Shown piece by piece: positions 41,034 to 54,483 of a stretch of DNA of 64,000 nt. The stretch's first letter is position 1. Each line of letters opens with the position of its first letter. The stretch lies in the NCBI RefSeq assembly GCF_000003815.2, contig NC_049989.1, positions 6,830,734 through 6,894,733 of the forward strand, given 5' to 3'. The position numbers and the translations under genes are program-made. This DNA comes from Branchiostoma floridae (lineage: Eukaryota > Chordata > Leptocardii > Amphioxiformes > Branchiostomatidae). The notes beneath the pieces are model-generated. The model saw only the letters and a program-made list of their open reading frames with translations, searched no databases and had not been told where the DNA came from.

Positions 41034-43218
41034 GTCTGTACAAGTCCCGCACAAGCTTAGCCCTTCTCCGAGACCCACCCCTGAACAACACCCAAAACTT
41101 TTATTACACTCACAAATTCCTGCAGACGTATCATAGCGGCTGGTTCAATATTTAGAAAGGTCGTTACTCGGGAGGTAAGACGAGCTGGGAGCCGGTGACT
41201 GACAGGACTATCACGAGCCGGGAGCCGGTAACTGACAGGACTATGCTCGGCTCATTGTGCGGACATGTCAGGCATGGAAGCTATGGCTGGGTGGTACGCG
41301 TGTGTTTGACAGACATGCGGGTGGGATGAAACGGTGATTTATGAATAGTACCTTTAGTAGGGCAGAAAAACAGCACCTATACATAATACAGGATTAAAGC
41401 GCAGCATACTCCTAATATGGTAGTCCCACAACTTTATTACTCCGCAAGCAAACAATATCGCATACCGTGGTAGAAATGATCTTTGAAAACTATGCACCAA
41501 AATACATTCATATACACACAGATGTACAAACTTTGTGACTCTGAGACAAGATTATTAGTCCAAATGTTTCAGACATATGGAAAATGGATAAAGTTTAAAC
41601 TTGATCCAAACACCACGTACGCGTCTGACTATGAACATACCTGTCTGCACGCAATGGAAAACGCAATCGAGGTTTATATTTCAACCCGAATAATACACGG
41701 AGAGAAATGCACTTCTTTTCCTGTGTTTCTTCTCCTCCAGCCATGGCGACAAGTCATTTTTTTGAAGGGGTGTGAAATACCCTTCATTTGCTCGCAAATC
41801 TCTCATTTCTAGTATGATGTTGTTTTTGAACATGCAGATCAGAGATATAGCATGTTGTAGAGGTATTCTGTTACACTCAGTCTGATGAAAGGATGTGTCC
41901 TGTTCTAACTAGATTGAACAGGAAAAAGGACAAGCTTAGCCTACCTTCTATATTACGTCCTTGAGCCTACCAACCATGGTATTGTTTTCTCATGTCAGTA
42001 AAGTCAGGAGTGAAATATGTTTTTCCAAGCAGGGAAGTGCACACCACCCATAGTTTATCTTATAGCTACTCATGTTTTCAACTTGAAATAAGATATACTC
42101 ACATCAACTTTGCAAGTTTCAAGCACAGAATTTGATGGTGATTTATTGAACTCCATGTTTGAGCAGACATTGATTACACTGGGCCATAAAGCAATCTAAT
42201 CCCTATAACAGAGTTATGGCCAGACTGCTGGTTTCAAATTTCAGCTCTGCAGCTCGATGTTAAGTACCCATAGATAGTTGAGTTGGGTTGGGTTGGGCAC
42301 TATGTGACATGGAGGCAGGAACTTCAAAATATAGTGGTGATTTAAATAGCACACAAAAATAAGGGCCAGTGTTTGGCTCATACTGAGGTTCACACTGGAA
42401 GGGATATTGTCTGTATGTCAGATTCATTGAAAAAGATTAACTTATTATCATGGAAGCTCATCTGTGTTGGTTGTAATATATTAGTACAATGCTTAAAACT
42501 TGGAATATAATACTACACCCCCCAGAGAAGTAGGTTAGACGGCAAGTTAAAAATAAGACGGCACTAAAACTAACCAACAGCATAACATGACAGCAGTTCA
42601 CCATTGAAAATAACAAAACTGCTACAGTACATAAGCATTTTATTTTTCAAAATACCAATAATGATAATGACAACAAGACATGTTATCATTATCAATTTCA
42701 ATGAGTATGTCTAAAAACTTAAAATGTGACAGTTGCCTCTGCCACCATGTTGAAATGAAACTAAATCAGGCCATCTATTACGAGGCCAGTTAACAGATAA
42801 AATATACTAATGGTCTAACATTGAAATACTAATATGTAGTACAAAGGATCGCTGTTCTCTTCTTGCTAACTGAACAAACTGAACCTGGATTAGTCAGCAA
42901 TACAAAGCTGTCAGTAGAAGACAACCATGGCAAGGAAAAGGTTATAGAATATAAAACATTGCTGGTTGGCTTTTTCACGCTACATTGGCCATAATTATGT
43001 AACTTATTATGCTTATAAATAGTATCTACATGTTCTATTCTACTTGCATCAATGTTGTCTTGTATGCTACAAAAGGCACTATTTAAGAATATCTTTTAAA
43101 AACCTTTACTGGTAATAGTTCTAGCAAGGAGGTATGTTTATGAGTAAGTTTATGCCTGTTAACATAAAGTCTCAAGTGCTTCTGATATTTCAGAAAGTAA
43201 CAGTTACCGGTACAGCAC
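41034..43218. other. Spacer between the Ig gene and SLF1
   Basis: No gene was recognised. The left part should contain the promoter and 5' UTR of the Ig gene, and no TATA box was identified. A 33-bp tandem duplication lies at 41182-41247 (GAGCYGGGAGCCGGT and following). The right end borders the SLF1 poly(A) signal. Confidence 0.5.
41182..41247. repeat. 33-bp tandem duplication
   Basis: Two adjacent copies of GAGCTGGGAGCCGGTGACTG and its continuation GACAGGACTATCAC differ at only a few bases. They lie about 150 bp upstream of the Ig-gene start codon. Confidence 0.75.
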
Positions 43219-43224
43219 TTTATT
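43219..43224 (-). terminator. Poly(A) signal of SLF1
   Basis: TTTATT on the plus strand is AATAAA on the minus strand, about 130 nt after the SLF1 stop at 43354. Confidence 0.55.
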
Positions 43225-43353
43225 GCAAAATACTCTCAGTCAAGAATTGTGCAATGACTTAAGAATCTTCTGAAAGTACCACTGCTCTTGCACAACATCT
43301 TTCACGCACTGTACTGTCCAGTACAATCCAAGCAACATCTGACAGAATACACC

Positions 43354-46300
43354 TCATGAACATGAGCGAATCTCCATCAACCTTCTCCTACAGAAGTCTG
43401 TTGTCTCCTTCTGTCCCGTTAGCATCTTCAAGTGCCTCTCATATCCCTGCAAGTACTTGTCTATGTCCATGTAAGACGTGAGGTCTTTCTCTACTTCTTT
43501 TACTTCTGTTGACTTTGCCTTCTGCATTATGTCTTTTAACACTACAACAGGGGATATAGGGGATATAGGGGACGTGTTGGCTCCAGTGAACCTACCGTTG
43601 GAGTAGGAACAGACAGAAGAGCCGCTACTGTTGGAGCCACATTCCAACTGTCTCTCGCGTTGCTTCTTCATTGGCTGGAGCTGTTCAACACGGACGTACG
43701 CTCGGGTGAAATGAGAAACGATAGTTGCAAACTTCTCACAGTCTTCGTTGGTCGTCTCCTGTTTTGTTCCACGTCCCAACACCCTGTCGTAGTCTGCCTG
43801 ACAAATGTACTGACCGAGTTCTTTCCTGTTTGGTACAATAGGAGCATCCTTTGGAGCTGCAGGAGTTGTTGCATACTTCAGGATTTTGTTTGTTGGTACC
43901 TGGGGTTTCCTCCTTGGGTTTGCAGGGGTCTGGAGGGCTGCCTTCATCTCCTCACTAACAGCCAGGTCAAAGGGAGTCTGGCCGGTCGCATTTCTTCTGG
44001 TCAGAAGGATCTTACCTGAAAAAAGAAAAGCACAGTTTTTGTAGCTTGCATTTGTTTATTTTTTTTCATCTATGGTTTCCATTATCTTTTGAAAATAAAG
44101 CATTAAGAAGCGTAAATACATTGATTATTACCAAATAAAACTAAAAGTGGTCTGTTTGTAGGTACAGATTTACCATCCAAGTCATATTCTATTCCAAATC
44201 TATAAGTTAGTATAAGAAACCCCAGACAACCTACCTCCTGCCTCCAGAAGCATTGTGACCACTGCAACGTGTCCGTTCGCCACAGCGTCATGCAGCGCTG
44301 TCGTCCCGTCAGGGGGCGCTGCTAACAAGTCCAGGGCAGACGACATCTTCACTGGTGAATCTGGAATTCCAAAAATAAAGTTGATCTACAAGGAAGAATG
44401 ATCAATGCCTTTCAACAAGCTATGCACTGCCTGTTAATAGCTTCATCAGGTTGGTAAGAAGTCAGTGTTTTGGCGACTGCCTGTCACTTGCCTCAGGTGA
44501 TTCAGAACCACTTGTCATTGTCCTGAGGAAGGTTACACACGGTCAACCAAGGTCAGTAAGGCAAAAACACTTGGTTGTATACAGAAAACTTTGTTATCCA
44601 GCTAAGCACTGTGTAAAACATAGATGACTAAAGATGGACAGTATTGTCTCAGACCTACCCTTGTTCTTAACTGTGAAGAAGCTGGCCACGCTGGGTTGAG
44701 GTTTGAAGGCCAGTAGTTCCCTCACCACCTCCACGTGCCCATGGTTACATGCCTCGTGCAGAGGTGTCCAGCCGGCATAGTCCTCCGCATTGACGTCAAT
44801 CCCTGGCACTGACAACAGGTCACGAACTCTGCTCACATTGTTCTTGATACAAGCCACATGTAACTGTGTTTCGCCTGAAAATGTACATGCAAGAAAAGTT
44901 ATTACAGTTTAAAAATTGTTATAAATTAGGACAATTTGCAACGCAACACAAAATTAAATTTAATTATCTGTGAAAATTATGAGATCAACATTTGGGATCT
45001 ACATAAACAAATACAATGTCTATGTCAACAAAAGTATGTGTAACATTTTCTCCAGTCTTTCTTTCTGTTCAATCACTTCCTAATAACCATTCCTTTAAGA
45101 CTTACCTCTCACATTCCTCCTGTTCACCTGCAGTTTTGGCTTCTTTTTTGGCGAGGCCTCAGGGGTGGAGCTTCCTTTCCTTTTCCCAGCAACCACTGGG
45201 AGCTGCTTCACATGATTAGCATCTCTGTGGAAGAGATGAAAGTTCAGTTTAGCTTTTTAAGCATCACTACACACAAATTCAAAATGACAAGCCGTCACAG
45301 GAGACTACACACATAATGGAAGTTGGCTGCAAACTCAACTGCATTTTGGACAGAAGTTTATTATGAAAATAAAACTAGTAAGAGAGAATGTCTTTCTTAA
45401 CAAGTTTACAAATATAGCACAATAACCCAACTCACACAAGGGTCCTGAGAGGTTCTCCCCTGCTTGAGCCTCTCCTCAGAAGTCTGCCCTGTTCCACCTT
45501 GACCTTGGCTGGAGAGGCTGGGTTCTCTTGGGGCACCTTCTCCTTACCCTTGCTTGCTGGAGCTGTCTGTTTGCTGACCAGTGATTTGGGAACCAGGTAC
45601 ATGTAACACAGCAACTGGGGGGGAGAAAACATTAAACATTTTGGCTTCATGTATAACTACAGTTAATAGATATTCTAAAGGGAACAAAAGTGGAATTGTT
45701 GTTATTTTCATTGTTGAAACCTTAGATCCTTAAACACAAGAGCCTAGCTGAGTCAGTTTTATAAAAATGCCATGCTTTACACTGCAGATCAAGTGTTAAC
45801 TAACTCACCACTCTTCTCAGGGATAGAGGCTTCTTGTGGAAGCCATGTTGCTCCTTAGCAACCAGGCTGTCATCATAGCAACCTAGTAAGGACTGTGCCA
45901 CCTTCAGTTTGAGCCAAGGGGGTTGAAGGGTCTCCAGCAAGCGATGCAAGACAGTCTTGGTTTGGTTGGCTGGGTCTGTGGATACAGAGAGATTGGTGAT
46001 GATTTGCACATGTGGCTTAGATTTCACTTTGGCTGTAATCATCCTGACAAGGCAATTAGAGATGGCAGACAGACAGATAAGGATTGCACTGAAGATGTAC
46101 AGCAACACTGTACTGTGCATTTTGAGAATACATCCCCCCATACACACAGGTAGACTGACACACACATACTTGTGCTGCAGACACAGACAAGCACATTTAT
46201 ACTTTTCAGCGCTCAATTTTTTTTTCATGTGCATGTACAGGTTTCTGCACAAAAACTCGAAGAGGTGCACATCATTTGAGACTGTGCACCGGTGCAATGC

Positions 46301-49300
46301 CATCAGTAGAAATATCTCATACACACTTTCTCAGTGTCATAAACTTTCAACAGACACTCTTACGGCATGAAGTAAAAAGACTATTTACCTTTCTGATAAG
46401 CCACTACTAACTCCTGTGCCAGGTTACACACACTGGTGCCCATCCTGAAGCTACCGGTCAGTGATGTCATCCTGTCACTCTGTCTATCTGCTGCCTGGCA
46501 ACACTCTGCTGCCATGGCAACAATGCTCTGCACAAGGCACACAATTCCAACCTGTCGACACAATGGCAAGAAGTTAAAAACTTAAAAATAAATTGTTTGG
46601 CTTGCACAGGAACTTTTTAGGCAATCTTCATATGTGAGTTTTATTGTACACAAGGTTTGTCCAACTTTACTGAAACTGTAGAAATATTCAATCATATCTA
46701 CTGGTAGCAAACTACTGTTCTGTTCACTCTTACTCAAATACACTCATATAGTAACCAGCCCTTCTGTGTAGGTAAACATGAAAAGGCCCACTAATGAAGC
46801 AGGCATGTAACCTACCTACCCCAATCCTATTTTTCTGTACCCATCCCCCTCCCCTTTCCATGTCACCTATCTGTAACACCTACCTGTTGGTTCCCCTGTG
46901 TCTGTAGACTGTGGAACAGCAGTGAGACCAGGTCAATGACATGTGAGGTCATGACCCCACAGTGTCCTGATGGCCACAGCAGGGAGGCCAGCACACAGGA
47001 CGGGGTGCCTGCCTTCTGGGTGTCTCTGTGGAGCAACAACAGGAGGGGTGAACACTACAGGTACATGAAGAGCTACTTCTAACTATTCACTAAACAGTCT
47101 ATTTAACAATTTTGGATTTTTTATGACTGCATGGGTGGGGGTTTGATCCCCAGGATGACCCTAGTTTTTATCTCATTTCAAATGATGTTGGCTACCCACC
47201 ATTGTAATACATGTACACTTAAGACTGGAAAACCTGCAATCATTAGATCTAACATTTTACAATGGCAACTTTAGAAAAAAATTTAGGCTGGCATCAACTT
47301 ATTGTTGTTCTACGTTGTTCTACTAAAACTAACTAAGTTTTTCTCAGTAACTAACTTATCTTACCTGTCCATCCATGCCATGAAGTCCTGTTCCAGTATA
47401 GACACCAGGAACTTCAGCAGTAGAGCACAGTTAGACTGATACAGGGGACCTCCACTGGGCTCTTCTGTTGTCTGGGTGTCTGTTACACCTATGGCACCTC
47501 TGTTTAACACAGGAAGAAGTTGCAAATTACTATGTTACAAATCAGTACAAAAGTAAGTAAAGAGAGCATTAGAAATAAGTAATTCTGATTTTACATTACA
47601 GTTATAAGTAAAAATAATTTGAATACCTTATAACCATCTTGACAAAGTCCCATTCCACTCCTTCCTTCTGTTTCTCTGGCTGCTGTTGTTTCCTTCCCTT
47701 TCTCCCCTTCCCTTTCTCCACCTGTTCCTGTACAGGTGTTCTCAGTGCCTTCAGGTACATGTAGCTGTTGACAGGTGTGCGGGAGGGGGGATGTAAGGTT
47801 TGGACCTGCTTCAGCACCTGGTAGGCCTGGGCTGCTCCCAGACTATCTTCAGCGTGCTGTTGGAGTAAAGGATTTGTTCAGTTACATTATTGTGTTGATT
47901 TCTAAAAGTTTATTTTAGAAATGCCATCTTAAAATCATCAAAGCTGTGAAAATAGATACAGGTAAAAATCACATTGTTAAGTTATAAGATTAGACTATCA
48001 CATACCGGAATAGTAGTCAACATGTGAACTAGGAGTTGATAGGAAGCAAAAAAATATGCCATTTTCTTAGGTATTGTGATCATGTAGGACAGCCAAATGG
48101 ATCCGCAAGGATTAAAATTACAGTAAGTAGTCTTGTGACTTGGGAAGTCCTCTCGGACAGGACATTAAATGAAGGTCGTATGTTTGAGGAGAGCCACACC
48201 TTGAGCAACGACGCTTATCAAAAGAGCAGTGATGAATCCCAGTGTGAGTGGGTCAAACCTTACAATCTCGTCTTATACAACTTGTACTTTCTGTACACAC
48301 AAAACTGTTGTGTTATGCCTTAAGACAGTTTACTGGTTACACAAACAAAAAACCAAAGCCCACTCACCAGTAGTGCCTCAGCCATGACCCTGTGCAGGAG
48401 GTGAGTAGGAGGATAGCGTATTGTAGACAGGCTGGACTGTAGCAGGCTCAGGGCCGTTGGGTAGGCGTGGTCGTCTAGAGCTACCTCTACTGATGTACAC
48501 ACCGCTGGGGCCAGGGGGAGGGGGCTGCGCTGGGACACCTGGGGGTGGGGGCAGATCATATCTTTGTAAGGATCCTTATGAAAGCACTGTAGAAATACTT
48601 ATAAAAGCACTGTAGAAATCCTTATATAAACCCTGTAAATCTTGCAACACATTTTCAAGTTAAAAAAAGTTATAGCTATGACTTTTTACAACCATTAACA
48701 AATGTCTTCCATTGTGCTACTACTATTGTTTCAACAGTGAACTGAAAGAGGCCAGAACTGTGAAGATTTCATAGTGAGGTCAAATCTATGTGCTACAAAC
48801 TTAAAATATATTAACAGTAGCGTTTTTCACCTAAATAGCCACAAAAAATTCATTCTGCATTCTAAGAAACTCTTTCACCCAAAACTATTAGCAAATTGAA
48901 GTTCTGAACAATGTTTACCTTTGTTACTCTACTCTTACTGTTGTTGACAGGAAAACAGGGCTGAAAACAAGCTCCTGGTACATCCAGCTGTGGGGAAGGA
49001 GGGCAAGAATGAGTACATTCACGAATTACTGCTATTAGTGCTATATGCTATAGCCTAGGTGCTTACATACGTTAAACATGTAATCTTACTGTTGTATGTG
49101 TTGTTACACAAGGAACACCCCAATGACATCTTATAATTCTTTAAATCCAAGGATGAAGAAAAAAGCATATGAATCAGTATCATTATTTACCTTTCTTCTC
49201 TTAGAAGCCATGAGTTGCAACATGTCCCTGTCCTTCCCACTGTCAGTCAGCAGGGGGCGTTTCTTCATGCCCTCTAACTGCAGCTGGATGGATGAAGGTA

Positions 49301-52300
49301 TTATCTGTACTTTCCCTTGGGTGGGGTGGGCAACCTTTCCCTGGGTGGGGAAAAACCCCCTTGTCACCGGAGAGGGCACAGACTCTTTCTTTACTTTCAC
49401 TGGAGAAGGGAATGACCGCGTCTTCATTTTTGTAGGGATAGACTCCTTTGTTACTTTTTCTGGCAAGGGAAAAGATCCTTCTTTCCTTTTCTCAGACGTT
49501 GAAAAAGACCTTGTCTTCTTCTCTGGGGTAGAAAAGGGCCTTTTTGTCTTCTTCACAGGGGTAGAAAAAGACACTTTCTTCTCTTTCTCCAGAGTAGAGA
49601 TAGACCGTTTCTTCACCTCTGGAGTAGAAGACTCCATTCTTACTTTCTTTGGGGTGAGGGAGACTTTTCCCATTATCTCAACAATGGGGGAGCTCTTCTT
49701 GGGAGTAGTGGGTTTGGATGCTGAACCTGCAAGTGCAAGAAAAAGAGTTTTCTCAGAAATATTCCCCAAACAACCCCAAACGATAACACTAAACAGAGAG
49801 AAAGTATTGTTTTTGAACCTCTTGGCACTCATTATAAAATCTGCATCCAAATCTGGAGCCAACTTTCATATTCGCGGTGGTTTCATATTTCGCGGTGGTT
49901 TTTATATTTCGCGGTGACCGCTTCACCGCGAATTCAAAACCACCGTAAACATTTTTCCATGGTAGTAAGAGTCTAGAGTGCATAGTGCTACCACGAACTT
50001 AAAACCACAGGGAAAAGTCATTTTTCCAGCTACAGCGAAACTTAGATGCATTTACAGTATCATCTGTTTAGCATCATTGCTGACCTCATGGTCACCTGAC
50101 TAAGGCTAAAATAATGAGTACATGTAGTCAGAATCTTTTACTCACTTCTGTTATTGGTTTTAGTCGGGCTAGCTTGTTTCCGATTTGGTGACACAGACTT
50201 CAGTTCTCTGCTGATCTCTACAGTAAAGAGAGTAAGGGTTAGAACAGAGCAACTTCTGCATCAGGCATTTCTGTCACAGTCATCATAAGACATGTATCAA
50301 ATGTTTCTTACACAATGTCACAGAAAAAAATGATATATTGATAATTTTTGCAGTCACATTTCCACTGTGGAGTCATCACACCCACAAACAGGTATTGGAA
50401 TTTCCATTTCATTGCTATTGTCAAAGGTACTTTTTAACGTACCAAGAGATTTAGGTGCCGCAAACTTACAATCAAGTATTGTATCATGATATATTTGACT
50501 CCATCCATACCTGTATCCCTGGAAGTCACCTTTCCACTGCTTGCTTCCCTGGTCACCTGACTGCTGCTTTTGTCTCCTGTAGCGACACTGGGGATCTGGC
50601 TGCCCACAACTGAAGCTGACACTTGTGGACTCGGTGATGACGAGGCAACGTACACAGCAACGTCAAACTTAGCAGGCTCCGCGGGAGGGTTCTAGGCACA
50701 AACCAAAACATTACTAACTTTTAATTCTCCTTTGTTCATTCTATGCAGTTCATAAAGAACACGATATTCAAGATTTTCATTTTGGACAATCTGTAACAAA
50801 ACTAAGGCAACATACATTGCAACATCAAACTTAGCAGGCTCTGCGGGAGGGTTCTAGACGCAAACCAACACAGCTACTAACTTTTTATTTTCCTTTGTTC
50901 CAAGTTATGCTGTGCAGTTCATAAAGACACGATATTCGAGATTTTCATTTTGGACAATCTGTAACAAAACCCTCTCTTACCCGTAGAAGAAACTCGGCGA
51001 TGTAATCTGGAGACAGGCACAGAACCCCACGACGTCTCAAGATGCGGAAGGCTGAATCGTACTTCTTCTCCAAGAAGACGTGAGTGAGTTGTGGGGCGTA
51101 CACAGCCTGGCTGTGGGCAACTGTCTTGGCCTTCAGTACAGTGGCTCCTCCTGCCTCCAACAGCCTGGGAGGGAATATTATACACATTCATAAATCAGTT
51201 GTTACAAACTTCTTGTCATTGGCTAGGCTGTACATGAATTTTTTTAAATATCATACAGGGTTCTCCCCAGAGAGTGGAATAAGGGAGACCCTCCACTATA
51301 CTCTCAGCCAGCTCCACTATACTATTTTTCAAATTTAGTGTGTTTCTTCCCTATTTTCTTTGTTAGTTTTGCTAAGATTAATGACAATTCACAGATTTTT
51401 GTACCAAGTGGCATCACTTTTCCAGTCAGCATTGTCTGCAAAAACTTGTGAATGAGCAATGATCAAAACAATAGTAGTTTTGCCACTTCACAACAAAGGA
51501 ATAACAACAGTATATTATACTTGTAGTATTTGACACCCTCTGTCATTGCAAAATGAACCCATTTTCATGAAAGTGCAGCGCGTTGGTGCGGGTTATTTTT
51601 GCCAGCCCCTCCACTATACTAAAAAATTCTGGGGAGAACCCTGTCATAATATGCAATGAAGGTGGATAACGGTATCATGATTAGTACTAAATTTCAACAA
51701 TCATGTGATCATAACAGATACCTCTAAACCAAAAGACATATGGCCTGTTTTTGTTTGGAGAAACATTGACAACAACAAATAACTGTTGATTTGCAAATAC
51801 ATGCCCGAAGGCTTATCTCATGTACATGCTGTATTGGATAACAATGATGAGTACTGTGATATTAACACTAACAGATGATAACACTATAATACTAATAGAG
51901 TAAAATACTTAGATTTAGAGCTATCTTAGCTGGGTTTACCTTTTTTGTTGACTTCTTTTATAACAAAATAGGGATAGTGGGATACGAACGTAGTCACCAT
52001 TCTTAGTACCTTTTATACGCAGCTCTACGTTTCTGGTCGTCCACCACTACGATGGAGCGCCATCCGGCAAATGCCCCCACCGTTTCCTGGGCAACCCTCT
52101 GTCTCCAGCGCCGAGGTGCCTGTAGTAACGTTACAGGGTAGGCCTTGTGGAGAGTGGCCTTGTGCCCGTACTCGTAAGGACTCTCGTCTAACCACCGCCC
52201 CGCTGCAGAACTGTCGTCTAAGAACTTCCTCGTCACAATCCACTTTCCTGGAGAAGTTATTGGGCAATAATTTCTTATTATTAATATCAGCATTGTTTTT

Positions 52301-53484
52301 CACAGAAAACATGGAAATGATGATTGAATATCTACATAAGAAATTTTATAATAATGAAGGCCTTTATTGTATATATTTTCCCCACAGGGCTAAGCATAGG
52401 TCATATGTAAACAAAGTATATCTACTCTAGTACTTTCATCTTCCTCTTACTTGTTAGTAATTGTATAAATGTAGGAAGCATGTGATTGCACAATCTCGCG
52501 CTGGCTGGGGTTGTAACTTGTAGGGCCAGCCGCTAGGAGCACAATTTCAGTCAGGCTAGGAAGCTTAGCTATATGATTACTTGGACTTGTCAAAAATTTC
52601 TAAAAACAAACTATTTAAGTATCTGAAGTGGAGAAATTTACTTGACACATTCTATAAGAACAATTTTATGATTCTATCACTCTAAGTAGATACAAAGGAC
52701 AATCTACAGTGAAATGTACTTCTATGAATTCTATAGCTGAAACTGAAGCAGTAAGGAAAGCCACTAAGCAAGTATTTCAGTTTCTCACCTGCAGCACAAG
52801 CAGCCAGGTACTTCTCACTCCTGCAGGGCTTACTGGAGATGATATGGGTACAGCTGGGCTTGTAGGGCTGGGGAACAACATGGTACTTATAGTTATAATA
52901 CCTGACATGGTGTGAACGAGGGGAGACAAAAGATCCTACCACACATAATGTTATGGAAATGATGACAGTGACTCAACAATTAATTATCATGTGAAAAGGT
53001 GTGTTGCAGACAGAAATAATTACCATATAGATTTACATTTCAATGACTATTGCCTTTGTATCTACACAATAATATTGTACCACATGTTATTTGTTAGATA
53101 AAAGTTGTCTAAGCTGAAGGGACTTTACAAATAACTGTATATGTTAATAGTTACTATAAATGATACACATGTAGAACCATTTGATACAAAGTATGTAGCA
53201 TCTATATAAATTATAAATACTGAGATCTGTTGAAAAAATTGGTTGAAAACCAAGTTTTGCATAAGATGAATTGTGTGGCAAGTTTCTCACAACTTTATAC
53301 CTCTTAACAAAAGGACTAAAAAAACACTCTTGTCCAAGTTTTAATAATCATATACATGTTGCATTACCTGTTCCTGAAGACAGACTCCCTTGAGTTTCTG
53401 TATCTTGGATGTGAGATCATCCCTCTCCTTCCCAGAGAACCCGGACAGTTGGAAGACGTACCGTTGGCGGCAGTTTACTGCCAT
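43354..53484 (-). CDS. SLF1: SMC5-SMC6 complex localization factor 1 (BRCT and ankyrin protein)
   Basis: Nineteen exons in transcript order: 53484-53368, 52867-52789, 52247-52010, 51164-50981, 50691-50511, 50217-50146, 49726-49191, 48987-48919, 48538-48368, 47856-47627, 47499-47365, 47025-46884, 46551-46389, 45975-45809, 45614-45436, 45224-45106, 44874-44659, 44360-44235, 44015-43354. They total 3786 nt and give 1261 residues, all phases matching. Two BRCT repeats occupy about 1-205 ([32 protein letters not shown], then [14 protein letters not shown]). Residues 291-469 are a Lys/Ser/Thr/Pro repeat region. Ankyrin repeats at about 928-1060 include [20 protein letters not shown] and [20 protein letters not shown]. 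In vertebrates SLF1 (ANKRD32) binds RAD18 through its BRCTs and, with SLF2, brings SMC5/6 to damaged DNA. The order BRCT-long linker-ankyrin supports orthology. It is about 200 residues longer than the human protein, largely from the basic repeat. Confidence 0.92.
50646..50971. repeat. Tandem duplication covering the 5' part of an SLF1 exon
   Basis: Two copies of about 162-168 bp, 50646-50803 and 50804-50971, share AAACTTAGCAGGCTC, GCGGGAGGGTTCTAG and TTTTGGACAATCTGTAACAA. The first holds the real acceptor and first codons ([12 protein letters not shown]) of the exon 50691-50511. The second keeps a copy of that acceptor and codons for [16 protein letters not shown] but then runs into non-homologous intron. 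It forms a pseudo-exon remnant ending next to the exon 51164-50981 donor. Confidence 0.85.
51256..51643. mobile_element. 388-bp CAGGG-ended element with 5-bp target duplication
   Basis: The termini CAGGGTTCTCCCCAGAGA and TCTGGGGAGAACCCTG are inverted repeats, and inner CTCCACTATACT motifs recur. Exact 5-bp repeats TCATA flank the element at 51251-51255 and 51644-51648. It lies in an SLF1 intron and has no open frame. CAGGG ends recall hAT transposons, but those usually make 8-bp duplications. Confidence 0.82.
52353..52475 (-). repeat. Retroposon-like repeat, copy 2
   Basis: Shares the order ACAATAAAGGCCTTCATT, GGGCTAAG, AGGTCATATG, TCTACTCTAGTAC and TAATTGTATAAATGTAG-type phrases with 22751-22942. 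It lies in the SLF1 intron between exons 2 and 3. The tail of 4-mers has decayed. Confidence 0.55.
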
Positions 53485-54473
53485 GGTGCTATGAACTTTG
53501 AAGTTCCGTCTGTGGCAACCAGCTCAGTCAAATGCACTAAAACAGGCACCTGTGCTGGCATTGAATGAATGATGGAAATAGGGCTGTGATTTCTGGCTTA
53601 CTTGTGATATCAGTATCAATCATATAACGTTATATGTACTATGAGTATGACAGTATTTATCATACATGTTTATAATTCTTCTTACTACTGGACTACTGTC
53701 TGCACCAGAATGGATGTGAGAGGATTATGAGCTGCTTTTATTTGCCAAATGGTGCAAAGTAGACAGAAGCCACACATGGGGTTTAGAGCAGTGTTATCGT
53801 TGTTGTTGTACAGCACCATCCTGTCCCACAAATTATCATAGAAATAGAATCACATCCTTTCACGTTCAGAAAATACTAAATGTTTACAGATATAAAGGTC
53901 TTGGTGCTTCATGAATCATATTCATAAATCATATTTCATCAAAAGAAATAAAATAGTTGCTCAGCAGGAATAACGAGTGGTAACCATCTGGTGAGGAAAC
54001 CATGATTGTAACCATCTGGTGTTGATTAAAAATAAAAAGAGGAAGTTCGAACTCTCGGCGGAGCCAGGCAAGTCCAGGCAGCAGTCAACACAACGTGTCG
54101 GCGATCTTACGTAACAACACTGGATCACTCAGTGGATGGTTAAACCTCCTTGGTAAACGTACACAGAGGCTTGTAGATGTTCCAAGCTGACGAGAAAGCG
54201 CTGCACGGGTAAGTACAAAATGTATTTCTCACGTCGGTGACAGACTCCGCGCGCCGGGGTAACGATCTACTGCCCCCCTCCCTTCTTACCGCCCACTTTT
54301 CCCAATTTCCACTCCCTACAGCCACACATTTCGGTTTCAATAATCTCTAATGTCTTTTAAACACATGGGCTTGATATTAGACTAACAATGTTAACACATA
54401 CTTACATTTTCTTCCCTTTTTAGACCGGTAAAACTTCACTGATCCAGTTTGGACGCCATGTTGCCATACAAAG

Positions 54474-54483
54474 TTTTGCGCGC
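54474..54483. promoter_or_regulatory. E2F-like site in the probable SLF1 promoter
   Basis: TTTTGCGCGC matches the E2F consensus (TTTSSCGC) and lies just upstream of the proposed noncoding first exon of SLF1, next to a GCCATGTTG motif. E2F control is common for replication and repair genes. Use here is inference. Confidence 0.35.

Noticed and set aside
49096-49917. 273-codon open frame on the plus strand
   Set aside because: It is antisense to the Lys/Ser-rich SLF1 exon. Its length comes from the biased codons of the real minus-strand exon, which has matching splice sites and phase.
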